The notes under the pieces are model-generated. The model worked only from the letters and a program-made list of their open reading frames with translations, did not search any database and had not been told where the DNA came from. The translations under genes and the position numbers were made by a program. From Azolla caroliniana (taxonomy: Eukaryota; Polypodiophyta): a stretch of 64,000 bases of DNA. The stretch spans positions 17,732,001 through 17,796,000 of the forward strand of contig JBHGNT010000004.1 of NCBI GenBank assembly GCA_043228905.1. Direction: 5' to 3'. Below, piece by piece: positions 30,740 through 41,189 of this stretch (positions are counted from its first letter, which is position 1; each line of letters starts with the position of its first letter).

Positions 30740-33180
30740 CTGCAGAAAAGTATTATTCAAAATGAAAGAGCCAAGTTATTTACTGTCATATGGAATAACT
30801 GAAACAACACCATAAACAATCCTCCTAACATATCTGATTACAATAGATCATCTTTCACTTTGACCAAAACACAAAACCCTTTAATTAAACTGTATATGGA
30901 TAGCTACAAATGATTGGCAGATAAACTGTTATATGCATAAAAATGCTCATGTGACATGGAGTTTTTAAAACTACACAAAGGTTGAAGAATCAACTTGTTG
31001 ATCATGATCTCCCAACTTTTATTGTCAGCAGTAGTATGGGAGAGGCCGAATCCTTAGGAACCCATAAAAACACCTCCTCCAACATTTTTTGTGAGTGGTA
31101 TGCAGTTTATGCAGGCTATAAGCATATCCACTGAAATCTGGTTAAATCATTCGGTCTTACCATCTAACTCCGGGTATTCGTTAGACTTCTTGCCAAAATC
31201 TTGGTGGTGTCATTGTCTTCATGAGGTGCTATTCTAGTTCTTTCTTTAAAATTTAAATTACAATTTTATTTTATTTTCTTGATTCCTTGGAGTTCTCAAA
31301 TCAGGAGATGACATCACATGGCCAGTGTAAAACATTGGATAACCATGGGTGGCAAGACTGGGGTTCAGTATTTCACCAGTACAATTAGCATTGTATTCTG
31401 ATTTGTATGGAGGTGTATATTTTCAATCATAAGGTTGTGCCTTGTACGTTCATTTTAACTTACGCCCTATATAATGTCGCTTAAAATTACAAGTGAGTTG
31501 ACCAAGATATGTTTTGATGAGGTGGCACCAGGCGATATATCTTTTGATGTTGAACTCACAAATAATCTTCAGAGCTGATAAAGAATCATTTTAGAGTGCT
31601 GAAGTTTATTGGTAGCAGAGCTGATTTTCTCTCTTTTCTATTTTGCAGAAAGTAATTCAGAAGGTTCTAGTGGTTGAAACAAGCATACACTGTTGGATAT
31701 GTTTTTCGAATTTGCACTCTTATCTCATTGTATTCTCTTCTATTATCATTTCCTTGGGGCCAATAGGTTGTCAATTTCCTTGTTTAGGAATAACATTTCC
31801 TTTTCCTGATGCCCGTGGACAATATATGATGAAGGCTGCTAGTGATAAACTTGATCCAATTCTCCAATTAGCAGTCTTAGTAGGCCTAGAAGACTTGTTC
31901 AATCCAATAATTTCAAATCTTTGAATCAACTACAAGGGGAGTTAAACAAGCAAGTTCAACACAAATTAGATACATTTGGTTGGGCAATCCAAAATATGTA
32001 ATGTTTGTTCCATTTCATTGAATCAAATTGGCAAATTTTTCAAAAGCATCACACAATATAGTTGAAGAGTCTAAGTACGTTGCTTTGTTCATGGTGATTT
32101 GACATGCGTGAATTCCTTAGCATTATCAACAGTCCCAAGCATCTAATTGTTGTTGGTTTGCGTTGGTTTGAACTTCATAATTTGGAGATTGCTTTTAAGC
32201 TCTTCCAGGTTAGTTTTGTTGAAAAACGTGGTCATGGTCTACAAAAGAAAATTAGGGACTATTGTTCAAGATTGAAGTGACAAAAAAATGATAAGAGAAG
32301 GCATCCGTGTCAATGCTTAGTGGCAGGGAAGTGCAGACAACATTATAGTCCAAAGGAAAACAGTTTTCCAGGAGGAAGATTCTGGTGTAATTAATCCAAT
32401 AATGATGAAGATTTTGGTCTGAAGTACTTAAAGTCTACATCCATTCAAATGGGATTTTGGTTGAGGCAAAAGAACAAAAAGTAAAGTTTCATTGAAGAAT
32501 GGAAATGTTTTAGTGGTACAATTATAGGACACCATGTTATTATCCACTAGAATAGATAAAGAAACAACGCAGAAATCCACGAAGAAAAAGCCATTTGCTG
32601 AACAAGTGGCTAATGTGGTCAGTGAGGCAAAATGCATCAAAGCAAATAAGTTGTGCACGTAGGTTCCGGCTTCATGGACCACAATCTCACCACCTTTGTA
32701 ATCGACATATAAAGGTCATTACCTCCCGCCATTCGCAGGTGCTTCCCTCGCTTGAGAAACCTCTCCATTCGGACTTAACCTACTCTAGACATCTTTTGAA
32801 GACAAAAATTATAATCTACCTTGTTTGAGAATCTTACATGTACCAATAACAAGATTCTTTAGTCACTTTTTATCTTATTTAATTTTTCACTTTGTAACAT
32901 TTATTTTGGTTTCTTTTTCTCAAAGCCAAGACAACGCTTAAGATGTAATCTCTTGTTTGGCCTAAAAGGAAAGTTTGTTTTATGCGAACCATCTCACTCC
33001 CAAGTCAAATCTTCAATCTAACCATTCATCCATTTTATTTTAAACTCTTGAATATGGTTAGAACTCAACATTTAGGTTATGAATCGAGAATTTTTTCTGG
33101 CCTATGAGGTTTGGATGACAACTCCTCAAGAGTAACTAGAGTTTTGATGGAAACCAAATTATCGTCATGTTATCCGTATA
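30740..33180. other. non-coding stretch upstream of the scramblase exons
   Basis: If the exon at 40872 belongs to the scramblase gene, this is intron. Small ORFs at 31643-31924 and 32595-32828 (plus) have no recognisable domain. Nothing else supported. Confidence 0.4.
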
Positions 33181-33434
33181 GGTGTACTGGATGAATAGGG
33201 TGTAATGTGTATGGTGTGGTGTGTAATATGTAATAGGTATACGAGTGTGTGAGGATGAGTATGTGTGAGGACATGCACAATTATGTGCATGTGACAAGAG
33301 TGTAACGGTCATTATTTACCGTTACATTATGTATTATATAAACCCCTTATGGGGCATGTAATGGAGATTGAGATTTTTCCCCTCTCATTTGGTGTCCTTT
33401 TCTATTTGTCTTTCTCTCTCGCTCTCTCTCTAAC
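33181..33434. repeat. possible LTR remnant with TATA-like box
   Basis: TATTATATAAAC near 33333-33344 is followed by a CT-rich stretch, resembling an LTR promoter. It abuts the end of the gypsy D integrase. Orientation and ends are not resolved. Confidence 0.3.
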
Positions 33435-33709
33435 TTAACCCCCTTGGGAGGGGGGTGAAGCCATTCTAGGCTTCACCCCCCACCCCAACAACACGTCAAA
33501 ACCCAAGTCTTTGAGATGACTAACATGATAGACAAGATGGATTTTGACGCCAGCTGGAAGTTCGAAGCGATAGGCAGATGAACCAATATGCTTGAGGGCT
33601 GTGAAAGGTCCAAAAAAGCATGGGGCTAATTTAAAACAGTTGCCCGTTGACAATGTCGTAGAGTCATGAGGCATACGTAAAAACACTTTCTGTCCAAGGA
33701 GAATGAAAC
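33435..33709 (-). pseudogene. integrase C-terminus of gypsy element D (part 2)
   Basis: Minus-strand translation contains GQKVFLRM, LSTGNCFKLAPCFFGPF and AYRFELPAGVKIHLVYHV, the GPY/F segment of Ty3/gypsy integrases. It ends at TAA 33437-33435. The upstream half of the same domain lies beyond copia C, at 39964-40060; the frame is continuous across the copia insertion site. Confidence 0.85.
33450..33481. other. perfect 13-bp inverted repeat with 6-nt loop
   Basis: GGGGGGTGAAGCC, loop ATTCTA, GGCTTCACCCCCC. Lies at the 3' end of the gypsy D integrase reading frame. Confidence 0.8.
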
Positions 33710-35357
33710 TGACGCGAAATATGCGTGTGTGTGAAATATATCTCGGCCACAACCGAGACTTCAATCACTTCGTGAGAATCACAACCACAGAAAGAAATGG
33801 GAAATGAAGGTAAATGCACGTATACACACAAACAATAGAGTAAGAGAGAGTGCACAGGAAGTTAACGTGGAAAGCCCAGAGAGGGAAAAACCATGGGAGC
33901 CCACAGACTCCAAACTATCACTATGTAAAAGAATACAACAGGGGGCACAGAGGCAACGACCTCGTGCTCTCAATCTTCGCCAACAAGCGGTTACAACAGA
34001 TTCTGTTCAAAGTATCTCTCTCTCTCTCTCTCTCTCTCTAAAACAAAGATTATGCTTGTGAAGAGCCAAAAAAGAGATAAACCATGCATTATGTACAACA
34101 ATGAGCCACTTGAATGTGTGGAAAGCTTCAAATATCTTGGCCTTGAAGTTCCTTCAAATCATAGATGGAATGAATGTGCTACACGCCGCTTAGAGGCGGG
34201 CAAGCGAGCATACTATGCATTTGAGAACACATGCAATCTTGGAGATATTAAGTGTTGGGTCCTCAAGAAATATCTTTTCGACACTTTGGTGACACCGGTT
34301 CTTCTCCATGGGTGGAAGTATGGGGTGGTAGTATCCCTAAATCTATGTGGAAAGTCCCTCACATCGACTTCCTAGAATTGCGTGGGAAGCAAGCAAAAAG
34401 ATCCAAAGGACGCAGAAAAGCAAAATTTTGTGTTCCGGTTGGATGCAAGATATAGAAAAATGGTTTGGTAGATAGGATGCGAGACACTTGCTTCATGATG
34501 CATCATTAGATTCCTCTGTAAATGAGGCATTTTTGCAACGCCAATGTATCATGACATGGGACAAATGTGGAGGCTCACACTTCACACATTATACTACACA
34601 TGTTGCACCTAACTACAAAACCATATTCTTTGCGGAACGGGGAAATCGTACACATCGATACATGTTAGAGCCCATACCGTTATCTGCCATTCGAACCATT
34701 GCTTCCATGCGACTTAGCTCACATGCATTGCGATGTGAAACAGGGTGTTGGGGTACAAGTGATGAGAGTGGTCGGCTATGCACACTTTGCCCTAAACAAG
34801 TTCGCGAGTCTGAGTATCACACTTTGATACAATGCTCTGCCTTTGATCATATTTGACCATGCTTTCCACATCTCTTCGATCGAGCCCAATCTTTGCATGA
34901 ATTCCTCTCACAACCACAATGTGCACTCTCGATTGCAACATTCATTGGTAAAGTTCTTGAACATCGAGAGTCACTACTCACTTTCACACGTATCACGTGA
35001 AATGTAATATTTTTGGTCTCATAGGTCATATTTGACCTCCGAAGACGATAATATAATCTATCTATCTATCTATCTCTCTTTGTTTTCACTCTGTATAGTT
35101 ACACCAATAACTCTATACAAAATAATGACCAACAACACTATTTGTGTTTGCCCTAGGTCATATTTATACTAATACGACATTAGGACTGTTTACAAGTATA
35201 GCCCCAGCGGGCTCTCAGAAACATATTTATCTATATGTCCCTTCATCGTTGAGAGGTTCTCACCGGGTCTTCCTTGCCGGGTACACATCATCTGGTTCTC
35301 ACCGGGTCATCCTTGCCAGGTACTCATATCCCATCCGGAGGGACCGAAATCCTAACA
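33710..35357 (-). repeat. 3' LTR of copia C, split by LINE E1
   Basis: 33710-34039 matches 39370-39698, and 35080-35357 matches 39698-39963. The break falls inside the LTR's own TC run. LINE E1 occupies 34040-35080. Confidence 0.92.
34040..35080 (+). mobile_element. LINE E copy 1, 5'-truncated, inserted in the TC run of the copia C LTR
   Basis: Encodes the post-RT region: KIMLVKSQKRDKPCIMY-type start, FKYLGLEVPSNHRWNEC, then after an internal deletion a C-terminal part with LCTLCPKQVRESEYHTLIQC (CX2C...HX4C). The 3' end AATATAATC runs into TATC/TC repeats. Compared with copy 3, about 170 bp is missing at GGAAAG (near 34353), a deletion with short homology. Confidence 0.88.
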
Positions 35358-36668
35358 AACTCCCCTCCCCCTTCACTCCGGCATGGGATGCCTCGTTAGT
35401 CCGACTGCTTCCGGCATGCGTCTAGCTTGTCGGGTGTTAGCACTTTGGTCAGCATATCTGACCCGTTCTCCTCTGTGTGGATTTTCGTCAGCATGAACTC
35501 CCGATCTTCCACTCGCTCCTGGATCCAGTGGTACCTCCGCTGGATGTGCTTCATCCTAGAATGATAGGCAACATTCTATGCAAGGTGGATGGCACTTTGA
35601 TTGTCGCAGTTGAGCCGATATTCCTCTTGCCGAATCCCTAGCTCTCCGATGAAGTCCTTCATCCACAGTATTTCCTTGCCGGCTTCCACAGCTGCCATGT
35701 ACTCCGCTTCCGTGGTTGACAATGCAACTGTCTTCTGCAGCCTCGACTACCACGAAACAACTCCCCCTACATATGTCATGACATATCCGGATGTTGACCG
35801 ACTAGTATCCACATCAGCTGACATATCCGAATCGGTGAAACCGTCAAGTTGGGGTGCCTTTCAAGTATCGGAGTATCCATTTTACCGCATTCCAGTGCTC
35901 CTTGCCAGGATTGCTCATAAACCGGCTCACCACTCCGACTGCGTATCCGATATCCGGTCGGGTACACACCATTGCATACATTAAGCTCCCGACAGCAGAG
36001 GCATATGGTATCTTCATTATATCTGCCTTCTTTGCTTTCGTCTTCGGGCTTTGCTTATCGGATAACCCGCAGTTTGTTAGAAGTGTCGATCCGACCGGTT
36101 TCGCATCTGACATGTTGAACCGCTGAAGCACCTTTGTCACGTATTTCTCCTGTGACAGTCACAATTGCTTCTTTGACCGGTCCCGGATGATATGCATCCC
36201 CAGTATCTGTCTTGCCGGACCCAAGTCTTTCATCGAGAAGGTCTGGTTTAGAGCCTTCTTTAGCATCCGTATCTTGACTTGGTCTCGTGCGACGATCAAC
36301 ATGTCATCCACGTACAAGAGTATCAAGAAGTCTCCACCTTCGAACTTCTTCACAAATACGCAGTGATTGGCCTGTGTCTTGTGGTACCCTTGGTCGGTCA
36401 TGAAGGAGTCGAACTTCCGGTACCATTGCCGGGGAGCCTGCTTCAAACCGTAGAGGCTCTTCTTCAACCGGCAAACCAGGTGCTCCTTCCCTTTCTTCAC
36501 AAATCCCTCCGGTTGCTGCATGTAGATCTCCTTTTCGAGGTCACCGTGGAGGAAAGCCGTCTTCACGTCTAACTGCTCTACCTCGAGGTCCATGCTTGCC
36601 GCTATGCTCAACATCGTCCGGATGGAAGTCATCTTTACTACCAGGGCAAATATCTCGTCGAAGTCCAC
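35358..36668 (-). pseudogene. reverse transcriptase and RNase H of copia C
   Basis: RT (36668-36159) has QLDVKTAFLHGDLE, KSLYGLKQAPRQWYRK and an intact YVDD (LLYVDDMLIV). A TAG (36671-36669) just before VDFDEIF and a TGA (36161-36159) at an expected Trp interrupt one frame. The next segment (36140-35844) has CTRPDIGYAVGVVSRFM and WILRYLKGT. RNase H follows to about 35430 with sequence matching AVEAGKEILWMKDF-type strings and further stops. Confidence 0.88.
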
Positions 36669-36677
36669 ACCCTTCTT

Positions 36678-37870
36678 CTATTGGAACCCCTTCACCACGA
36701 TCCTGGCTGTGTACCTTGGGGGATTGCCGACATCTCCCGGTTTCAACTTGTACACCCACTTATTCCAGAGTGCCCTCTTTCCTTTCGGCAACTCCATCAG
36801 TTCATAAGTGTGGTTCTCATGTAGGGAATCCATCTCGTCCTGCATGGTACTTAACCACTTCCGGCTATGGGTGTCCTTTGCTTCTTCGAAGTTTTCTGGC
36901 TCCCCCTCATCGGTTAGCAACACGCGCTCTACATCCGGAAATCTCCGGGGGGCCTTCTCTCTCTGAGAGGATATTTGCGTCCTTGGCTTTCAGCAACCGG
37001 CTCCTCTGTTTGTTCTTCATCCGAATCCGATTCGGGGCCTTGGCCGGTTCCGGTTTCTGCTTCTTCTTCTTCTTCTGCCGATTCGGTATCCTCACCATAA
37101 CCGGCCGGTTCTTCGAGTGTCAACCGACTCTTAGCCAGGTAGGTCTGAATCTCATCAAATTGATCCTTACCGGTCAACTCGGAGTTCATTATCTTCTTCT
37201 CCAACTCCCAGTCGACAAGGGTCTTGTCCTCCATGAAGATAATATCTCGACTCCGGAAAACCTTCTTGTCGACCGGATCCCACACTCGGTAGCTGAACTC
37301 ATCATCGTCGTATCCGAGGAATATGCAAGGCCGGGACTTTGAATCCAACTTTGCTCTCCGGTCCTTTGCAACATGCACATAAGTGAGACACCCGAACACC
37401 TTCAGATGCCGGTAAGACACTTCCTTACCGGTCCACACTCTCTGTGGCGTGTCTCCATCCAAGGGTACTAAGGGTGATCTGTTTATCACATACGTCGTTG
37501 TCAACAGCGCCTCAACCCAAAACGTCTTAGGTAACTTTGCATGTGCTAGCATACTCCGGACCCTCTCCATTATGGTCCGGTTCATCCTCTCAACCAACCC
37601 GTTTAGTTCCAGCATCTTCGGCACAGCAAATTCGAGCCGGATTCCCTTCGAGCGGCAGTACTCCTCAAACTGCCCCCGGTATTCGCCTCCGTTATTTGCT
37701 TGAACCGCCTTCAGCTTCCGGCCGGTTTCTCTTTCCACTCTCGTGTGGAGCTCCTTGAAGACGGATAACACTTGATCCTTCGTCTTCAACGGTGTGGCCC
37801 ATAACTTCCAGATGTGATCGTCTATGAACATCACGAAGTACTGCGATCCGGCATGTGACTTTGTGTCCAC
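36678..37870 (-). pseudogene. integrase of copia C
   Basis: Integrase core at 37870-37300 with FVMFIDDH, a second motif reading NNGGEY where DNGGEY is expected (catalytic Asp changed to Asn), and VERMNRT carrying the Glu. An acidic Glu-rich linker follows (about 37100-36990), then the start of the RT region (36923-36678: WLSTMQDEMDSLHENHTYEL). Inactive by the Asp change and frameshifts. Confidence 0.85.
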
Positions 37871-39340
37871 TTAACACACATCAGTATGCACCAACTCCAG
37901 TGGTGCATTACGTTTCATCGGTGGCCTTGATCGGAAGGAGGTCCGGTTTTGCTTACCGGCCAAGTAGTCGGTGCACCTCTCAAGATGCACGTTCTTCACC
38001 GGAATGAGGTTGTCATCGGCAAGCCTCTTCATCCCCTTCTCGCTCATGTGACACATTCTCTTGTGCCACAACTCACCGGCAGTGTCGAAAGCAATGTTCA
38101 CTTCTTCCAGGCATAACCGGGCATTCATCAGGTACAGTGTATTGACCTTCTGGGCCTGAGCCACTATCAGGCTCCCCTTGCTGAACTTCATGACACCGTT
38201 CCGGATGCTACCCGTGTAGTCTTCATCATCTAGCCGACCGGCTGATAACAGGTGTTGGACATCCTTCAACAGCAGCTTGCATCCGGTTGGTGTTGTCAAC
38301 CACACGTCTCCTATGCCACAATTCGGCATGTACCTTCATTCCCCATCCAGACATAGCCGTGATCACCGGATGTGTAGGATGAGAAGCATTTCCGGTTTGG
38401 GGTTAGGTGGAATGACACTCCGAAATCGACAACCCACGTTGTCTTGTCGCCAACAAGGTTAAACTCACTCTCCTCGGTGATGAGCATCAACTCCTCTTCA
38501 CTTGCCGCGATTGCCGTCATTCCCTTCGGGTTCGGTCCTCTCCAGTCTTTGTCGTTCCGGTCCAATGACCGCTTCGAATCGGTACTATCGGTTTCCTTGT
38601 CTTTCCGGAAATGCCGACAGTTCTTCTGGAAGTGCCCCAACTTCCCACAATAGAAGCAAGTGGGCCTTCCCCTTGACTTTGACCGTGTCCCCGACTTTTC
38701 CTGGTTCTGGGGACTCTAGTTCCTTTGTCTTCCACGTTCCGATTCGGTAAGGAGTGCTTTGGAGTCGGAGCTCGTATCCTTGTCTTTCCGACACGCCTCC
38801 TCATCTAGCAAACTCGACTTGACTCTTGCTAGGGATAACTGTTTTCCTTCCGGCCCGGCGTTGCCCAAAGTGACAACTAACGTCTCCCAGCTATCTGGGA
38901 GGGAACCGAGCAGGAGCAATGCTAGTACCTCATCGGCGAGAGGTACTTCCAATGATGTTGCCTGGTGAATCAGCCCCTGGAAGGCATTCATGTGCTCCGC
39001 CATGCTGGAGCCATCTTGGTACCAGAGCCTCACTAGTTTCCGGAATACCGAAACCCGATTAATGGCATTCTTGTTCTGGAACATGATGTCAATCTTCTCC
39101 CAGAGCTCATGAACCTTACTCTCCTCATTGAAGTTGTTGTACAGGCTCATGTCGATGAAACACCGTATGTATGCCGTCGTCTTCATGTGCATCACCTCCC
39201 ACACCGTGGCGTCGATCTTGTCCGGTCTACTGAACCGGCAACCAAAGATCTTTGACCACGAGCATGTCCCTCATCTTCGACTTCCACACTGAGTAGTTGG
39301 AGCTGGTGAGCTTGAACATGCCGCTGAAAGATTCTTCCAT
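37871..39340 (-). pseudogene. gag and protease region of copia C
   Basis: Gag starts at Met 39340 (MEESFSGMFKLTSSNYSVWK), 16 bp after the primer site, and shifts frame near 39205. The main gag part (39204-38716) has LLLLGSLPDSWETLVV. A zinc knuckle CFYCGKLGHFQKNC lies near 38665-38625. The protease motif reads VDFGVSFHLTP (about 38430), where D-S-G is expected. The pre-integrase zinc segment ELWHKRMCHMSEKGM is at about 38075-38030. Several stops and shifts; not functional. Confidence 0.85.
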
Positions 39341-39369
39341 TTTCTGTGTTGTTCGCTCTGATACCAGAT

Positions 39370-39667
39370 TGACGCGAAATATGCGTGTGCGGAATATATC
39401 TCGGCCACAACCAAGACTTCAATCACTTCGTGAGAATCACAACCACAGAAAGAAATGGGCAATGAAGGTAAATGCACATATACTCACAAACAATAGAGCA
39501 AGAGAGAGTGCACAGGATGTTAACGTGGAAAGCCCAGAGAGGGAAAAACCACGGGAGCCCACAGACTCCAAATTATCACTATGTAAAAGAATACAACAGG
39601 GGGCACAGAGGCAACGACCTCGTGCTCTCAATCTTCACCAACAGGCGGTTACAACAGAGACTATTTA

Positions 39668-39699
<32 letters not shown>

Positions 39700-39963
39700 T
39701 TTCACTCTGTACAGCAGTTACACCAATAATTCTATACAAAATAATGACCAACAACACTATAGATGTTTGCCCTAGGTCATATTTATACTAATATGACATT
39801 AGGACTATTTACAAGTATAGCCCCAACGGGCTCTCAGAAACATATTTATCTATATGTCCCTTCATCTGTTGAGAGGTTCTCACCGGGCCTGCATCATCCG
39901 GTTCTCACCGGGTCTTCCTTGCCGGGTACTCATATCCCATCCAAAGGGACCGAAATCCTAACA
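39370..39963 (-). repeat. 5' LTR of copia C
   Basis: 594 bp, starts TG and ends CA on the plus strand, with an internal (TC)n at about 39669-39698. Uninterrupted partner of 33710-35357. Confidence 0.93.
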
Positions 39964-40170
39964 AAAACGGGGTTGTCTCTGCTTGTCAACATAAAAACGA
40001 GCTCTGTCCTAAGCCATTTTTATATTATTGTGTCATGCATATCCCTTAGAAAGTTGCGTACTTTGTAGCTTATCACGGTGAATGTTGACATCAATTGGGT
40101 CATGTGGCTGAAAAGTTATGTTGCTTTAGTCTTAGTATACACTAAGATGTCATTCAGGTACATTAGGATG
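39964..40170 (-). pseudogene. gypsy element D, integrase part 1 and decayed RT
   Basis: Minus-strand reading gives DRARFYVDKQRQPR right up to the copia C end (about 40010-39968), the segment that precedes GQKVFLRM in gypsy integrases. A TAG replaces a probable Gln. Further upstream (about 40165-40110) FILMYLNDILVYTKTK matches the RT catalytic region with YLND for YLDD. RT and integrase C-terminus are too close, so most of pol is deleted. Confidence 0.7.
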
Positions 40171-40871
40171 AATTTAGTCCAAGTAAAAAACCTTGCATGA
40201 AACAATGGTTTAATCTGGAACAAAACTACAAAACAAAAACGTTCTCATACTTCTTATCACATTTTGTGTCTGACGCCTTGAGGGAAATGGTTCTAATGGA
40301 ACATATAATAAAACTTTATCTCAACTAGGAAGGTTAAGTCATTGTGCTCATGTATTGCAATTAGAGCATTTGCTAGGAAACATATTAATTAAAGCCGATT
40401 TTAGAAATATGATAAGACCATTGACACTTAACTACAGACTTACTTGCTCGAAGCCCATTAACACATTTGCCCATTCAATATTCCTTGTGACAATAAGATC
40501 TGGTCTTCCAAGTAGTGAGGAGATTGTGATCTGTGTAAAAGACGATGATGGAAAATGTGATAAGTTCCTTGCACTCAGTCCTTGACAACAAATCTTGCTT
40601 ATCATTCAGAGTTAAAAAATAAATTTCTTCCCAATCTAGCTGTTAGGTGGTGAGCTAATGACCAATTACATATAATCTATCTCCACCATAAAGAAAAGGC
40701 CCCCCCAAACAGCAGAAATCATACATTATATATACAAGAAGCATTCGTTAATCATTATATATTAACTAAAAGAAGGGCACCAAGTGAATTTAGCATAAGC
40801 ATCAGTTAATCACTGCACTTCCTAATAATCACGGCTAGTTTCACTTAGCTGAGAAATGAACTTAGTTGTAC
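40171..40871. other. short gene-free stretch with gypsy-like decay
   Basis: No clear coding segment. Possibly more of gypsy D, too diverged to call. Confidence 0.3.
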
Positions 40872-41138
40872 CTGTTCCAGACCAACTGGCACAGATATTT
40901 CCACTGAAGAAGATTGTCGAAAAGTGGCAAATCTGCTTCTTAAATTATACTTATCAAGACGCCGAGCTTTCAGAATCTTCATTCGTTCAGCTAACTGATC
41001 TCGTGTCCATGGATGATTGCACTTTATCTCTGCATGAGTTTGTGTGAACCTATATGATGTGTTATACCATGCCTTTGCACATATTCCAGCCTTTATGATA
41101 GCTTTACTTCTCCTTACTGCGCATAAAATTCCAGACAT
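40872..41138 (-). CDS. candidate first exon of the scramblase-like gene (mitochondrial presequence)
   Basis: Met at 41138 opens an 89-codon reading that ends at GAA CAG followed by a GTACAA donor, phase 0. The start MSGILCAVRRSKAIIKAG is Arg/Lys-rich with no acids, like a mitochondrial targeting signal. The end PVGLEQ would join the exon at 30739 as LEQ-ENRY; related scramblase-like proteins have a similar junction. The intron would be 10.1 kb and contain copia C and gypsy D. An intermediate exon may exist. Could instead be a chance ORF or another gene. Confidence 0.4.
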
Positions 41139-41189
41139 GATTATATAGTTTGTTTGTGCTAATTTTATGCCTTTTTCCTGATATGCTCT

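Larger units (their letters stand above)
33710..39963 (-). mobile_element. Ty1/copia LTR retrotransposon C (Tork/Tnt1-like), minus strand
   Basis: LTRs at 39370-39963 (5') and 33710-35357 (3', enlarged by LINE E1). Next to the 5' LTR the minus strand reads TGGTATCAGAGC (39367-39356), the initiator-Met tRNA primer site. A purine tract precedes the 3' LTR (35374-35358). AAAC flanks both ends (33706-33709 and 39964-39967). Gene order gag, protease, integrase, RT, RNase H is copia type. Frameshifts and stops make it inactive. Confidence 0.93.

Noticed and set aside
31643-31924. 93-codon plus-strand ORF
   Set aside because: No recognisable domain, no splice context; expected by chance in AT-rich DNA.
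33804-34061. Plus-strand ORFs in the copia C LTRs (also 39297-39729)
   Set aside because: LTR sequence present in both LTRs; Ser-Leu tails come from the TC run. Not genes.
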